Shown: positions 26,012-35,591, counted from the first letter of the stretch. The stretch is 64,000 bases of DNA from Ignavibacteriota bacterium (GCA_013112585.1 JABFGH010000002.1:124001-188000), one strand, 5' to 3'. Notes: generated by a model from the sequence alone, not told the origin. A program made the numbers and translations.

Positions 26012-26695
26012 ATGAAATTGTTTAAATATGTGCTTGGTTTGATTGTAGTTTCTTTGTTCCTCTCTGCGAATGCTTTTGCGCAAGAAGAAATGACTTCTGA
26101 AGAGTGGGAAAATGAAATCGCAAGACTAACTCAGAAAAAATCAGACTTAACTCAAGATCTTCAAGATCTTCAGAATGAAGTTAATAACTTAAAATCTACT
26201 AAAGCCGGCTTACAATCATATTCAGATTGCCAAGATGAACTTTATGCTTTAGTTGGTGCTACACAAACTGATGTTGATAACTTCCGCAATCAAGTTAATT
26301 CTGTTAGCGGTAAAATTAACAGAAAAGAATCACCGAAAGATGATAGAGCTGCTGAATTAGCTGCTTTACAATCTAATAAAATTAGTGCTCTGCCAGAATT
26401 TTATAATAAAGTTCATAATGAACTTCAAAGAAAATTAGATGCATGGGTTGAAGCACCGAAAGAAATTATGTACTCAGTCGTTAAAGGCGATCACTTATGG
26501 GGTATAGCGAAGAAAAAAGATCACTATGATAACCCATTTGCATGGCCTATGATTTATAAAGCAAACAGAGATCAGATTAATGATCCGGATCTTATTTATC
26601 CAAAACAAACATTTAAGATTCCAAACTTAACTGATGACGAAGTAGCTAAATACAACAAAATCAGAAAAAATTACAAACCTGCGCCTGTTGAATAA
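26012..26695 (+). CDS. Secreted coiled-coil LysM peptidoglycan-binding protein
   Basis: A signal peptide (residues 1-23, ending AFAQ) leads into a coiled-coil region (about 33-75, LTQKKSDLTQDLQDLQNEV). After a linker comes a LysM domain near the C-terminus: SVVKGDHLWGIAKKK, then FAWPMIYKANRDQINDPDLI and YPKQTFKIP. The LysM domain should bind peptidoglycan glycan. With the preceding lipoprotein it makes a plausible outer-membrane/wall bridging pair. An AAAGGAG site precedes the ATG and a terminator follows. Confidence 0.82.
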   Translation: MKLFKYVLGLIVVSLFLSANAFAQEEMTSEEWENEIARLTQKKSDLTQDLQDLQNEVNNLKSTKAGLQSYSDCQDELYALVGATQTDVDNFRNQVNSVSGKINRKESPKDDRAAELAALQSNKISALPEFYNKVHNELQRKLDAWVEAPKEIMYSVVKGDHLWGIAKKKDHYDNPFAWPMIYKANRDQINDPDLIYPKQTFKIPNLTDDEVAKYNKIRKNYKPAPVE

Positions 26696-26727
26696 TACTT
26701 TTTTAACTATTGGAGTTTGAGTTTTTT

Positions 26728-26764
26728 CAAGCCCCCTTCTTTTGAAAGTTGGGGGCTTTATTAA
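26728..26764 (+). terminator. Intrinsic terminator after the LysM gene
   Basis: An AAGCCCCC stem arm (26729-26736) pairs with GGGGGCTT (26751-26758), with inner pairs CTT/AAG and a short loop. It is followed by TTATTAATT, a weak T-rich tail. It separates the lipoprotein/LysM pair from phoH. Confidence 0.8.
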
Positions 26765-26767
26765 TTA

Positions 26768-27736
26768 TTGGAGGTTATTACGCAAGTAGAAAAAATTGTT
26801 AAACTGGAAAATGTTGACCTGCTTTTACTTTTAGGATTTAATGACATCAATCTTAAAACTTTAGAAGAACGGTTTAATACTGTTATTACTGTCCGGGGTG
26901 ATGTTGTTTATCTGAAAGGAGTAAAAGAAGAAGTAGAGTTAATTGAAAAGATTATTAAAGAAATGATCTTTGTTCTTAATACATCGGGCAAGTTAAAACC
27001 GGATGATGTAAGAACAATCATCGAGTTAACTGATGAAGGTAAAGAAGTTGTAAATGAAAAAGAGATAAACAACATTATTCTTTATACTCGTAAAGCTGCA
27101 ATTCGTGCAAAAACTCCTAACCAAATTAGCTATTATGAAAGTGTGTTAAAAAACGATATTTGTTTTGCAATTGGACCTGCCGGAACCGGTAAAACCTATA
27201 TGGCAGTTGCCTTTGCTGTGGCTGCGCTTAAAAAAGGCATTGTTCAAAAAATAGTTTTGGTACGTCCGGCAGTTGAAGCCGGTGAAAGTTTAGGGTTTTT
27301 ACCGGGAGATTTTCGCGAAAAGATTGATCCATATCTGCGTCCGCTTTTTGATGCTCTTCAAGAGATGCTTCCCATTGACCAGTTGAGAAATCATATAGAG
27401 AAAGGGATTATTGAAATCGTACCCCTTGCTTATATGCGGGGCAGAACCTTAAACGATGCTTACGTGATTTTAGATGAGGCTCAAAATGCAAGCACTATGC
27501 AGATGAAAATGTTTTTAACCAGACTCGGACCTAATTCTAAATCAATTATTACCGGCGATATTACACAAATTGATTTGCCCTCAAAAGCGCAAAGCGGACT
27601 TATACAAGTTAAAAATATATTAAGCAATGTAGATGGTGTTGGGTTTACCTACTTTGATAAAAATGATGTTGTGCGCCACAGGTTAGTGAAAGATATTATT
27701 GATGCTTACGATAGCTTTAACAATGAGGAAGATTAG
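26768..27736 (+). CDS. PhoH-family ATPase (PhoH-like, YbeZ type)
   Basis: This 322-residue P-loop ATPase has Walker A GPAGTGKT (136-143), Walker B VILDEAQN and the family block PAVEAGESLGFLPGDFREK. YbeZ-type PhoH proteins are associated with rRNA maturation, usually next to ybeY, which is not seen here. The start is uncertain. The only standard in-frame start is TTG at 26768, but the clear GGAGG at 26770-26774 lies inside it. That points to a nearby rare start such as ATT 26777 or ACG 26780. The end overlaps the mazG end on the other strand by four bases. Confidence 0.9.
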   Translation: MEVITQVEKIVKLENVDLLLLLGFNDINLKTLEERFNTVITVRGDVVYLKGVKEEVELIEKIIKEMIFVLNTSGKLKPDDVRTIIELTDEGKEVVNEKEINNIILYTRKAAIRAKTPNQISYYESVLKNDICFAIGPAGTGKTYMAVAFAVAALKKGIVQKIVLVRPAVEAGESLGFLPGDFREKIDPYLRPLFDALQEMLPIDQLRNHIEKGIIEIVPLAYMRGRTLNDAYVILDEAQNASTMQMKMFLTRLGPNSKSIITGDITQIDLPSKAQSGLIQVKNILSNVDGVGFTYFDKNDVVRHRLVKDIIDAYDSFNNEED

Positions 27737-28497
27737 CTAAAGTGTTTTTTGCTTTCTTCCCAATAATAATCCATTTCTTTCAAGTCCGAATCGGTAATAC
27801 TTTTGCCATCATCTTTTAATTGTTTTTCGATGTACTGAAAACGCTTTGTAAATTTATAATTGGTTTTTCGTAGAGCATCCTCGGGATTAACTCCAATAAA
27901 TCTGCTGTAATTTACAATTGAAAAAATCACATCGCCAATTTCTTTTTCAAGTTTTTCTTCATCACCGGTTTTTTCCATTTCATGCATTTCGTTAATCTCT
28001 TCAAGCACCTTTTCCCAAACATCTTCTTTCTTATTCCAATCAAAGCCAATCTTTGATGCTTTTTGCTGAAGTCGGAATGCTTTATAAAGCCCGGGTAAGT
28101 TTTTAGGGACGCCCTCAAGTACCGAATCTCTCCCTTCTTCTAACTTTATTTTTTCCCAGTTGCGTTCAATTTCATGATTATGATTTACTTTTTCATCACC
28201 AAAAACATGCGGGTGCCTCCTGATTAATTTTTCAGTAATTCCATCAATTACTTCATCTATCTTAAAATGTTTTTCATCCTCGGCAATAACTGAATGGAAA
28301 ACAATATGTAAAAGTAAATCGCCAAGTTCGCCCTTTAATTCATTATAATCTTTTTCATCAATTGCTTCTATAACTTCGTAGGCTTCTTCAAGTGTTGCGG
28401 CTTTTATCGATTCATTTGTTTGTTCGGCATCCCACGGGCACTCTGTTCTTAACCTGCGCAATACGTTTACTAATTCTTCAAATTTACTTCCGGTCAT
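27733..28497 (-). CDS. mazG: Nucleoside triphosphate pyrophosphohydrolase MazG
   Basis: MazG hydrolyses (d)NTPs to monophosphates and pyrophosphate and sanitises the nucleotide pool. Two tandem MazG modules are visible. The N-terminal one has CPWDAEQT, TLEEAYEVIEAI and ELGDLLLHIVFHS; the C-terminal one has EINEMHEMEKTG and EKEIGDVIFSIVNYSRF. The acidic EExxE/ExxD metal-binding residues are present in both. The length of 254 residues is typical of the E. coli type. It is convergent with phoH. Confidence 0.93.
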   Translation of the reverse strand: MTGSKFEELVNVLRRLRTECPWDAEQTNESIKAATLEEAYEVIEAIDEKDYNELKGELGDLLLHIVFHSVIAEDEKHFKIDEVIDGITEKLIRRHPHVFGDEKVNHNHEIERNWEKIKLEEGRDSVLEGVPKNLPGLYKAFRLQQKASKIGFDWNKKEDVWEKVLEEINEMHEMEKTGDEEKLEKEIGDVIFSIVNYSRFIGVNPEDALRKTNYKFTKRFQYIEKQLKDDGKSITDSDLKEMDYYWEESKKHFS

Positions 28498-28620
28498 ATA
28501 ATAAAATACCTTTTAATTTTTCGTGCAAAAATAATTAGAAATTAAAGCAAACTAAACATAAATATTTATATTGAGTTAAATTAGAATTATATTTATAAAT
28601 AAGAAAACGGAGATTAGAAA

Positions 28621-29076
28621 ATGATAGAAGAAAAAATTAAGGAATTAGGTTTTCAGCTGCCTGATCCGCCAAAACCATTAGCGGCATATGTTCCTGCGGT
28701 AATTTGCGATAAATTAGTTTATACCTCCGGACAAATTGCAATGTTAAACGGCGAACTAAAATTTAAGGGAAAAGTTGGCGGAGAATTAACAATAGAAGAG
28801 GGCGCTAATGCCGCACAACTTTGTGCTCTTAATTGTTTAAGTGTTATTAAAGATAAAGTTGGTAGTTTAGATAATATTGAGCGAATTATAAAGGTAACTG
28901 TTTTTGTAAGCAGTGCAGAAGGGTTTACTGATCAGCCGAAAGTTGCAAATGGTGCGTCAGAATTGCTTGCTGAAATATTTGGCGATGCAGGTAAGCATGT
29001 TCGCAGCGCTGTTGGTGTAGTCGAGCTTCCTATCGGCTCGGCAGTTGAAATAGAAGTTATTGCTAAACTAAAATAA
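28621..29076 (+). CDS. RidA-family deaminase/imine hydrolase homologue
   Basis: This 151-residue protein belongs to the RidA/YjgF/UK114 family, which hydrolyses reactive enamine/imine intermediates. It has [26 protein letters not shown] and [20 protein letters not shown], including the arginine at the position that binds the substrate carboxylate in RidA. It is slightly longer than classical RidA and resembles a separate subgroup, so enamine deaminase activity is likely but not certain. It is divergent from mazG. Confidence 0.85.
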   Translation: MIEEKIKELGFQLPDPPKPLAAYVPAVICDKLVYTSGQIAMLNGELKFKGKVGGELTIEEGANAAQLCALNCLSVIKDKVGSLDNIERIIKVTVFVSSAEGFTDQPKVANGASELLAEIFGDAGKHVRSAVGVVELPIGSAVEIEVIAKLK

Positions 29077-29175
29077 TATTCAATTCTGTATTGCAGTTTT
29101 TGGATATTGTTTTATATTTAAGACAGAAACTTAAACACACTTTTATTGTTTAAGAATAGAATAAAAGAGATTACT

Positions 29176-29667
29176 ATGAAACACAAAATACTCGTTTTAC
29201 TCTTAATAACATCAAGCATCTGTTTCGGTCAATTTCGTGAAGAATTAGAAAGACCAAAAGATGTTAGAGGCGGTATTACAAATGATGCTCCTCCAAGTTT
29301 AATGCTCGGATTTTTCAATCCTGAAAATTTTACGATGAATCATGCTTTTAATCTCTCCTACACAGCGTTTGGAGGTCATGGAGTTTCCTTGGGTGTTTAC
29401 ACAAACAGCATGATTTACAAATTTAACGAAGACTTAGATATTCAAGTAGATGCTAGTTTAGTTACATCACCCTACAACACATTCGGAAATAATTTTTCCG
29501 ATCAGATAAGCGGATTTTATTTAAGTAGAGCACAACTGAATTATCGCCCGACTGAAAATTCAAATATATCAATTCAGTTTAGGCAAATACCTTACGGTTA
29601 CGGTAATCCATACGGCTATTCTAATTATCGCAATAGCTATTATGGAAGATCCTTTTGGGAATATTAA
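29176..29667 (+). CDS. Secreted beta-rich envelope protein of unknown function
   Basis: I do not recognise a family. The ATG used here begins a clean signal peptide (MKHKILVLLLITSSICFGQ); an upstream TTG would add ten unlikely residues. The mature part has alternating amphipathic strands (FNLSYTAFG, SLGVYTNSMIYKF, QVDASLVTSPY, ISIQFRQIPYG), compatible with a small outer-membrane beta sheet. It ends in a Tyr/Gly/Asn-rich tail ending SFWEY. The next gene begins about 50 bases downstream. Confidence 0.6.
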   Translation: MKHKILVLLLITSSICFGQFREELERPKDVRGGITNDAPPSLMLGFFNPENFTMNHAFNLSYTAFGGHGVSLGVYTNSMIYKFNEDLDIQVDASLVTSPYNTFGNNFSDQISGFYLSRAQLNYRPTENSNISIQFRQIPYGYGNPYGYSNYRNSYYGRSFWEY

Positions 29668-29716
29668 TTTTAAGTGAAGAATTTATGTTTATAATTTGCA
29701 ACAGTATTGAAATAAA

Positions 29717-30217
29717 TTGAGTAAAAAGAAAAAACCGGCTCCAAAAAAATCCGATACTCCAAATCTCAAATCATCAACGCTTAATCTTTCATTAAATGTT
29801 ATAATTTTTTTGTTGGGCGCATTCATTATTTATTTGGCTTACTCGTTGTTTTTAGTTATTAATAGCGATAATAATCCTCAACCAAAAGCAAATAATGAAA
29901 ACATCCCTGCAGAGATTATTCAAGTTGAGGTACTGAACGGATGCGGAGTAAACGCTTTGGCAGATAGGTTTACCGACTATTTAAGATTAAGAAATATTGA
30001 CGTTGTTAAAACCGGCAATTATCAAAATTTTGATATTTACGAATCACTTGTTATTGATAGAAGCGGCAATATTGCAAACGCATATAAAGTTGCCCAAACT
30101 CTTGGTATCGATAAAAGCAAAGTTATTCAGCAGCTTAACGATGATTACTTTCTTGATGTTTCAATAGTAGTCGGGAAAGATTATCATAAACTATTACCAA
30201 TTAAAACAGGAAACTAA
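29717..30217 (+). CDS. Membrane-anchored LytR_C domain protein
   Basis: A lysine-rich cytoplasmic head and one transmembrane helix (about residues 27-50) are followed by a C-terminal LytR_C-like domain. Its pattern is IQVEVLNGCGVNALADRF, YLRLRNIDVVKTGNYQNF, then SLVIDRSGNIANAYKVAQTLG and DVSIVVGKDY. The domain often accompanies LytR-CpsA-Psr enzymes, but the catalytic LCP domain is absent here. It starts at TTG and ends two bases before rsfS, so the two are probably translated together. Confidence 0.75.
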   Translation: MSKKKKPAPKKSDTPNLKSSTLNLSLNVIIFLLGAFIIYLAYSLFLVINSDNNPQPKANNENIPAEIIQVEVLNGCGVNALADRFTDYLRLRNIDVVKTGNYQNFDIYESLVIDRSGNIANAYKVAQTLGIDKSKVIQQLNDDYFLDVSIVVGKDYHKLLPIKTGN

Positions 30218-30219
30218 TA

Positions 30220-30573
30220 TTGGATTCAAAAGAATTTGCAGAAATGATTGCAGAAATTATCCTCGGTAAAAAAGGGTACGATTTAAGATTATTAGATTTA
30301 AGAGAACTAAGCAGCTTTGCCGATTATTTTTTGATCTGCTCCGCTGATTCGGATGTGCAGGTAAAAGCTATTGCTGATGCAGTGGATAAAGATTTACGGA
30401 AGCTGGGTATCAAATGCCGGCATAAGGAGGGCTATAATGCCTTAAACTGGGTTCTGCTCGATTATTTTGATGTTGTTGTACACGTATTTAAAAATGAGTC
30501 CCGTTCTTATTACAATCTCGAAAAACTTTGGGGCGATGCTCCGGTTACAGCTATTGAAGATAACATTAAATAA
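30220..30573 (+). CDS. rsfS: Ribosomal silencing factor RsfS
   Basis: RsfS (RsfA/YbeB/Iojap) binds ribosomal protein L14 and blocks subunit joining when nutrients are scarce. The 117-residue protein carries LRELSSFADYFLICSADSDVQVKAIAD-type sequence, the conserved KEGYNALNWVLLDYFDVVVHVF block and the YYNLEKLWGDA end. It starts at TTG two bases after the LytR_C gene. argS follows 43 bases later with AAGGAGA upstream. Confidence 0.95.
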   Translation: MDSKEFAEMIAEIILGKKGYDLRLLDLRELSSFADYFLICSADSDVQVKAIADAVDKDLRKLGIKCRHKEGYNALNWVLLDYFDVVVHVFKNESRSYYNLEKLWGDAPVTAIEDNIK

Positions 30574-30616
30574 TTTCCATTCCTTTTTAACTTTCCATTT
30601 TTAAGGAGATTTTTGA

Positions 30617-32251
30617 TTGAAGAATTACTTGAATAGAATATTTGCGCAAGCAGCTAAAAAATTAGCTTATCTAAAAGAAGCTTCTGTCATATTCAACGTT
30701 CCTGCACAAAGTGATCATGGTGATTTTGCAACAAATATAGCCATGACATTAACCAAAAAACTTAAACGTAACCCTAAAGAAATTGCACAAGAAATTTGCG
30801 ATGTTCTGAAAGAAATAATTGATGATAAAGTAATTGAAAAAATTCAAATTGCGGGTCCCGGATTTATAAATTTCTATTTTACCCCGGAGTATGCTGCACA
30901 AATTGTAAAAGTAATTTTAAATCAAAAAGAAGAATACGGGAAATCGAAAAAGTACCATGGCAAAAAAGCTAATGTAGAATTTGTTTCCGCTAACCCTACG
31001 GGTCCGCTTACTGTTGGACATGGACGAAATGCTGTTATTGGCGACACCGTAGCAAATATGCTTGAATGGGTAGGCTATGAGGTTGATAGAGAATACTACT
31101 TTAATAATGCAGGCAGACAAATGCGTATCCTCGGGGACTCCGTTAAAAAGAGATACTTAGAATTGCTTGGGGAAGATATTGATTTTCCGGAAGAATACTA
31201 CCAGGGTGAATACATTAAAGAAATTGCCGAAGAGTTAAAAAAAGAATTTGGTGATAAACTTAAAGGTGAAAGTGAAGAAGGAATCTTTAAGGAGCGTGCT
31301 GAAAAAATAATCTTCGAGGATATTTCAAAAACGCTTGAAAGCATTTCAATTAAAATGAAATCTTTTTTCAACGAGAATGATCTTTATGAAGAAAAAAAAA
31401 TTGATGAAGTGCTGGAATATTTTGAGCAGAATGAATTATCATATAAAGATGACGGCGCGGTATGGCTTAAACTTTCTGAACTTGGAATTGAAAAAGATAA
31501 GGTGATTGTTAAATCAACCGGGGAGCCGACCTACAGACTGCCCGATATTGCCTATCACAAAGATAAATTTGAAAGAGGTTATGATTTAATTGTTGATTTA
31601 TTTGGGTCTGACCATGCAGCAACTTACCCTGATGTTTTAGCCGGATTAAAAGCCATGGGTTTTGACGTTGATAAAATTAAGGTGCTGATTCATCAATTCG
31701 TAACTATTATGGAAAAAGGACAGACAATTAAAATGTCCACAAGAAAAGCAAACTACATTACGCTGGAGGAATTAGTAAACGAAGTGGGCAGTGATGTGGT
31801 AAGATACTTTTTTATAATGAGAAGTATTTCAAGTCACTTAAATTTTGATATTGATTTAGCTAAGAAACACTCAGAGGAAAACCCGGTTTTTTATTTGCAG
31901 TATGCACATGCAAGAATTTCTTCAATACTAAAGATGGCAGAGGAAGAAAACATTGTGCTATCAGTTGAAAATCTTGAATTGCTGAATACCGATGCGGAAC
32001 AGAAACTGCTAAAAAAAATATCTCTTTTTGAAGAAGAAGTTTTAATAAACACTGAAAATTTTGAGCCTCATAAAATTGCAAATTATTTAGAAGAATTAGC
32101 GGCATTGTTTCATAAATTTTATACGGAATGCCGCATAGTCGGTTCACCCCAGGAATTAGCACAAGCACGTATTGCATTAGCCGTTGCAGTTAAAACTGTA
32201 ATTAAAAACGGATTAACTATACTTGGTGTTTCGGCTCCCGAGAAGATGTAA
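30617..32251 (+). CDS. argS: Arginyl-tRNA synthetase
   Basis: A class I synthetase that charges tRNA-Arg. The N-terminal additional domain is visible (residues 1-90). FVSANPTGPLTVGHGRN contains the HIGH-type motif HGRN at 135-138, and KMSTRKANYITL is the KMSKS-type loop. A DALR-type anticodon-binding helical domain ends with LTILGVSAPEKM. The length of 544 residues is normal. The start is TTG with GGAGA upstream. Its 3-prime end overlaps the convergent comF-like gene by 35 bases. Confidence 0.96.
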   Translation: MKNYLNRIFAQAAKKLAYLKEASVIFNVPAQSDHGDFATNIAMTLTKKLKRNPKEIAQEICDVLKEIIDDKVIEKIQIAGPGFINFYFTPEYAAQIVKVILNQKEEYGKSKKYHGKKANVEFVSANPTGPLTVGHGRNAVIGDTVANMLEWVGYEVDREYYFNNAGRQMRILGDSVKKRYLELLGEDIDFPEEYYQGEYIKEIAEELKKEFGDKLKGESEEGIFKERAEKIIFEDISKTLESISIKMKSFFNENDLYEEKKIDEVLEYFEQNELSYKDDGAVWLKLSELGIEKDKVIVKSTGEPTYRLPDIAYHKDKFERGYDLIVDLFGSDHAATYPDVLAGLKAMGFDVDKIKVLIHQFVTIMEKGQTIKMSTRKANYITLEELVNEVGSDVVRYFFIMRSISSHLNFDIDLAKKHSEENPVFYLQYAHARISSILKMAEEENIVLSVENLELLNTDAEQKLLKKISLFEEEVLINTENFEPHKIANYLEELAALFHKFYTECRIVGSPQELAQARIALAVAVKTVIKNGLTILGVSAPEKM

Positions 32252-32939
32252 ATTGGTAGTCGGCTAACGCAGCCGATAAAGCAAAAACTTTTAATGCGCC
32301 TCCTTCTTTTAGAATTCTTGCGCACTCGTTAATTGTCGCCCCGGTTGTAACAACATCGTCAATCAAAATAATACTTTTATTTTTGATTAACTTTTGTTTC
32401 TTCAGCTTAAATGCATTTCTGATATTGGCTTTACGTTCAAGTGAATTGAGATGAGTTTGAGTTTCGGTAAATTTTATTCTTTTAATTACACCGGGTTTTG
32501 TTTTTACTCCCAATTGTTTAGAAATACCTTTAGCAATAAAATAGGATTGATTAAAACCCCTTTCAGCTTTTTTAAGTGTGTGCAGCGGTACCGGTAATAT
32601 TAAGTCTGCCTGCCAGTTTAAAATTTTATTTTGTAGAATATCGCCAGCCATTTTGCCCAGCCAAACACCTGAACCAAATCTTCTTTGATATTTTAATGAA
32701 TGCACAACATCCTGAATGGCTTTTTCTGATTTAAAAATAAATGCAGCGGCAAAATCATTTACAAAAGAATCATCTAAAAACTTTCTCTCATATTCTTTTT
32801 GTAAAACTTCCGGGGAGGGAGAACTGATTTGTGTAACGCAATTTGGACATAGCAGCTTCTGATTTGCATTTAATGGAAAGTTACAAGTAACACAAATACG
32901 GGGGAGAAAAAAATCTAATATTTGATTAAAAAATTTCAT
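32217..32939 (-). CDS. ComF-family phosphoribosyltransferase-like protein
   Basis: The protein has an N-terminal zinc-ribbon-like pair (CVTCNFPL and LLCPNC) and a C-terminal phosphoribosyltransferase fold with the PRPP loop SIILIDDVVTTGATINECA. Family members (ComFC/GntX) support natural DNA uptake in some bacteria, but the molecular activity is unclear. The length of 240 residues is standard. It is last in the surE-VWA-hemerythrin-comF run, 44 bases after the hemerythrin gene, and its 3-prime end overlaps argS by 35 bases. Confidence 0.9.
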   Translation of the reverse strand: MKFFNQILDFFLPRICVTCNFPLNANQKLLCPNCVTQISSPSPEVLQKEYERKFLDDSFVNDFAAAFIFKSEKAIQDVVHSLKYQRRFGSGVWLGKMAGDILQNKILNWQADLILPVPLHTLKKAERGFNQSYFIAKGISKQLGVKTKPGVIKRIKFTETQTHLNSLERKANIRNAFKLKKQKLIKNKSIILIDDVVTTGATINECARILKEGGALKVFALSAALADYQFTSSREPKHQV

Positions 32940-32983
32940 CTTTCATAAAATACAAAAAGATGAAAACTATTTATTAAAAATTA

Positions 32984-33388
32984 TCAGCTCATTCCTTTTT
33001 CAACAAAAAACTTGGTGCATTTTTTATCATTTATTTCCAAATGATTAAACAGCCATGTTTTTATTGAGTTGAGTAATTCAAGTGTTACTCTTTCTTCATC
33101 CTGCTCAAGCTTTCTGTAAAAGGTATCAATCTTATTATAAAATCTATCGTGTTCCATTTTATGAGAAATAAAAAAAGGAAATTTACTCTCCTTCATCAAT
33201 CTTTCTTCAGTATCAAAATGTTCACGAAAATGTTTTAACATTCTTTTTACCAAATTTTTCTCTAAAAATGTTCTGTTGCTGCCTAATGTTTCATGCAGTT
33301 CATTTAATAATTCGGCTGCATCTTTATGCTGCTCATCTATAATTCCAATATTTAATCTTTCATTTTCTGTCCAGTCTATAAAACTCAT
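32984..33388 (-). CDS. Bacteriohemerythrin
   Basis: Hemerythrins bind O2 at a non-heme diiron site in a four-helix bundle. The ligand pattern is complete: H21 in IDEQHKDAAELL, HFREHFDTEERLM, HKMEHDRF and WLFNHLEINDKK. I use the ATG that gives MSFIDWTENE, preceded by GGAGG; a TTG five codons upstream overlaps that site. The single-domain 134-residue form suggests oxygen sensing, storage or scavenging. It lies in an operon-like run downstream of the VWA protein. Confidence 0.93.
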   Translation of the reverse strand: MSFIDWTENERLNIGIIDEQHKDAAELLNELHETLGSNRTFLEKNLVKRMLKHFREHFDTEERLMKESKFPFFISHKMEHDRFYNKIDTFYRKLEQDEERVTLELLNSIKTWLFNHLEINDKKCTKFFVEKGMS

Positions 33389-33416
33389 TTTAGACCTCCA
33401 CAATTGTAATGAATAA

Positions 33417-35555
33417 TTAAAGCATTCCAGCTTTCTTTCTCAAAAACCACTCTAAGCCAAATAACAATACTATAAATATAAGTATCCGAATATCTGACCA
33501 CAAATTAAATTCTTTAAAAGATGAATTTTCTATAATATTATTACCTGAATATTTTTTCAATTCTGCTGCTAATAGATCGGCTTCACTTACGTCAAAATAC
33601 TTGCCGTCTGTTGTATTTGCCAGCAATTTTAACATTGCGGTATCCATTACCAAATTAAGCTTCTCAATTTCAGAAGCCGAGATATTGAATTTACCCTTAA
33701 CCTTGCCTAACGTTTTATTTCCTATCTTTGCCGAGCCGGTAAAATCATAAATACCAATATCAGTTACCTCTAAGCTGCCTTCATAAATACCATTGTCTAT
33801 TGAAGTTAAATTTATGTTGTACTCACTTCCATTATTGTTTGCTGTAATATTTAAGTCGGCACTGTTTACGGGATTAAAATTTTCATCATAAACCTGAGCA
33901 CTAAATTCCACCGTTTCACCATAAGAGTATTCCCGTTTGGTAGTGTTAACAATCAATTGCGGGTTCTCTGAATCAACGTTAAGCCATTCAATAGAGTTAT
34001 GAATAAAATCATTAAAAACATTATTTTTAGCATCATTGGCATTAAGTCTCCACTTCCAAATACTATTAGCTAAAATCATAACAGATCTGCTTTTGCCTAC
34101 AGCTCTGCTAACAATCAACGGGATGTTTGCAATTGCTCCCTTAAAATTTGATTTTGAAATTACATTGCTGCCTGCTTTTAATTGTGCATTAAATCTGGGC
34201 AGATTTACCGGCGGCAAATTATTCCACAACGAAATGTATTCAGCAGAATTGCTCCGTAGAAGTGAACTGTTTAGGTCGGTAATACTTGGCTGAACCTGAA
34301 TATAATTACTGCTGATATTGCTCAATAATACCGGCAGTTCATTACTAAATGAATTAAGTTTTTTAAGCTCGGTGCCGTTAGATAAAATCATTAAAAACGG
34401 TTTATGATCATTAATAGAATTTTTGATTTTGTTTTCAAACTGTGGGGCTGAATCTTTTGAGGGGAATCCTATCAAAACTAATACATCGGCACTATCAACT
34501 TTTGTCGGTTCAAATTTATTGCTTAAAAATTCAGTTGATGAAATCTGCACAATGCTTTCAACATTATAATTTTCATTTTCAATTAAAATATTTTTTACTA
34601 TTGATAAATCTGAAGAGGGGCTGCTTGATACCAAAAGTACATTAACTTTTTTATCTAAAACATTTATGTATTTATTTTTAAAATTGTTGTTTGTGTTCGC
34701 TTCATCCTGCAGTTTTGATAACTCAACCGTAATCATTTTTTCCCCTTTAGAATCCGGTGTGTAATCAAACTCAACACGTGTAATACCCGCATTACTTAAC
34801 ACAATATTTTTTTGAGCAAGGCTTTTTCCGTTCTCCTTAAACTCTGCAGTCACAGGTTCACCTGAAAACCCGGGATGCAAAATTTCTGCACGTACTAAAG
34901 TATTCTGTTCAGCATAAATATATTCGTTGGATAAAATTTTATTTACGGATGCATCTTTTTTAATTGATGAATCACCGATACCCGCTGTAAAAATAGGCAC
35001 TCCTAATTTCTCTGCTCTATAAACGGGATTTGCGCCTTCGGTAATTATACCATCACTAATTATTAAAACGGCGTCAGCCAAATCGGCTGCAGATTCAACC
35101 TGATCAATAATTAATGAAAAATTAGTTGCGTTTTCACTATGGGTAATCTCGTTAATGTCGTCGGCACTAACTTCTGTAACACTGCTGCCGAATGTAAAAT
35201 ATTCAGCATTGCCGCCCAATGATTCTTCAATACCTTCTATCAGATAATTTATCTTATCACTTCTTGCAGTACTGTCCTCAACTGTAATTGATTTACTATT
35301 ATCAATAAATATTAAACTTTTTGACTGCCTGGTTTCTAAATATTCCAGTGTTAATATTGGTTCAAATAATAAAAAAATAATTAGTGAAAGTGCTATTACT
35401 CTAATGGTATATAAAAAATATTTTAGTGTTTTACTTACAGGGGGTATGGTAACGCGGTAAAAATAATAAGAGAATAATGCAGCAAGCAAAACTCCGCTAA
35501 TAAGTATTAACGGATTTGCCGAAAACGAAAAATTTATGTTTTCCAAAACTGACAT
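33417..35555 (-). CDS. Membrane-anchored VWA-domain protein
   Basis: Two N-terminal transmembrane helices (about residues 15-34 and 45-67) precede a von Willebrand A-type domain with a MIDAS motif DxSxS (D85, S87, S89) and AVLIISDGIITEG. The middle is beta-rich, with Ig-like stretches near 530-620, and a C-terminal helix (ILIFIVLLFGLEWFL) re-enters the membrane. This topology recalls BatA-like membrane VWA proteins of Bacteroidota. No MoxR-type ATPase is adjacent, so the assembly partner is unknown. surE lies 36 bases upstream. Confidence 0.75.
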   Translation of the reverse strand: MSVLENINFSFSANPLILISGVLLAALFSYYFYRVTIPPVSKTLKYFLYTIRVIALSLIIFLLFEPILTLEYLETRQSKSLIFIDNSKSITVEDSTARSDKINYLIEGIEESLGGNAEYFTFGSSVTEVSADDINEITHSENATNFSLIIDQVESAADLADAVLIISDGIITEGANPVYRAEKLGVPIFTAGIGDSSIKKDASVNKILSNEYIYAEQNTLVRAEILHPGFSGEPVTAEFKENGKSLAQKNIVLSNAGITRVEFDYTPDSKGEKMITVELSKLQDEANTNNNFKNKYINVLDKKVNVLLVSSSPSSDLSIVKNILIENENYNVESIVQISSTEFLSNKFEPTKVDSADVLVLIGFPSKDSAPQFENKIKNSINDHKPFLMILSNGTELKKLNSFSNELPVLLSNISSNYIQVQPSITDLNSSLLRSNSAEYISLWNNLPPVNLPRFNAQLKAGSNVISKSNFKGAIANIPLIVSRAVGKSRSVMILANSIWKWRLNANDAKNNVFNDFIHNSIEWLNVDSENPQLIVNTTKREYSYGETVEFSAQVYDENFNPVNSADLNITANNNGSEYNINLTSIDNGIYEGSLEVTDIGIYDFTGSAKIGNKTLGKVKGKFNISASEIEKLNLVMDTAMLKLLANTTDGKYFDVSEADLLAAELKKYSGNNIIENSSFKEFNLWSDIRILIFIVLLFGLEWFLRKKAGML

Positions 35556-35591
35556 TGATTAATTTTTTATTTGATTGTAAACTATTGCCTG

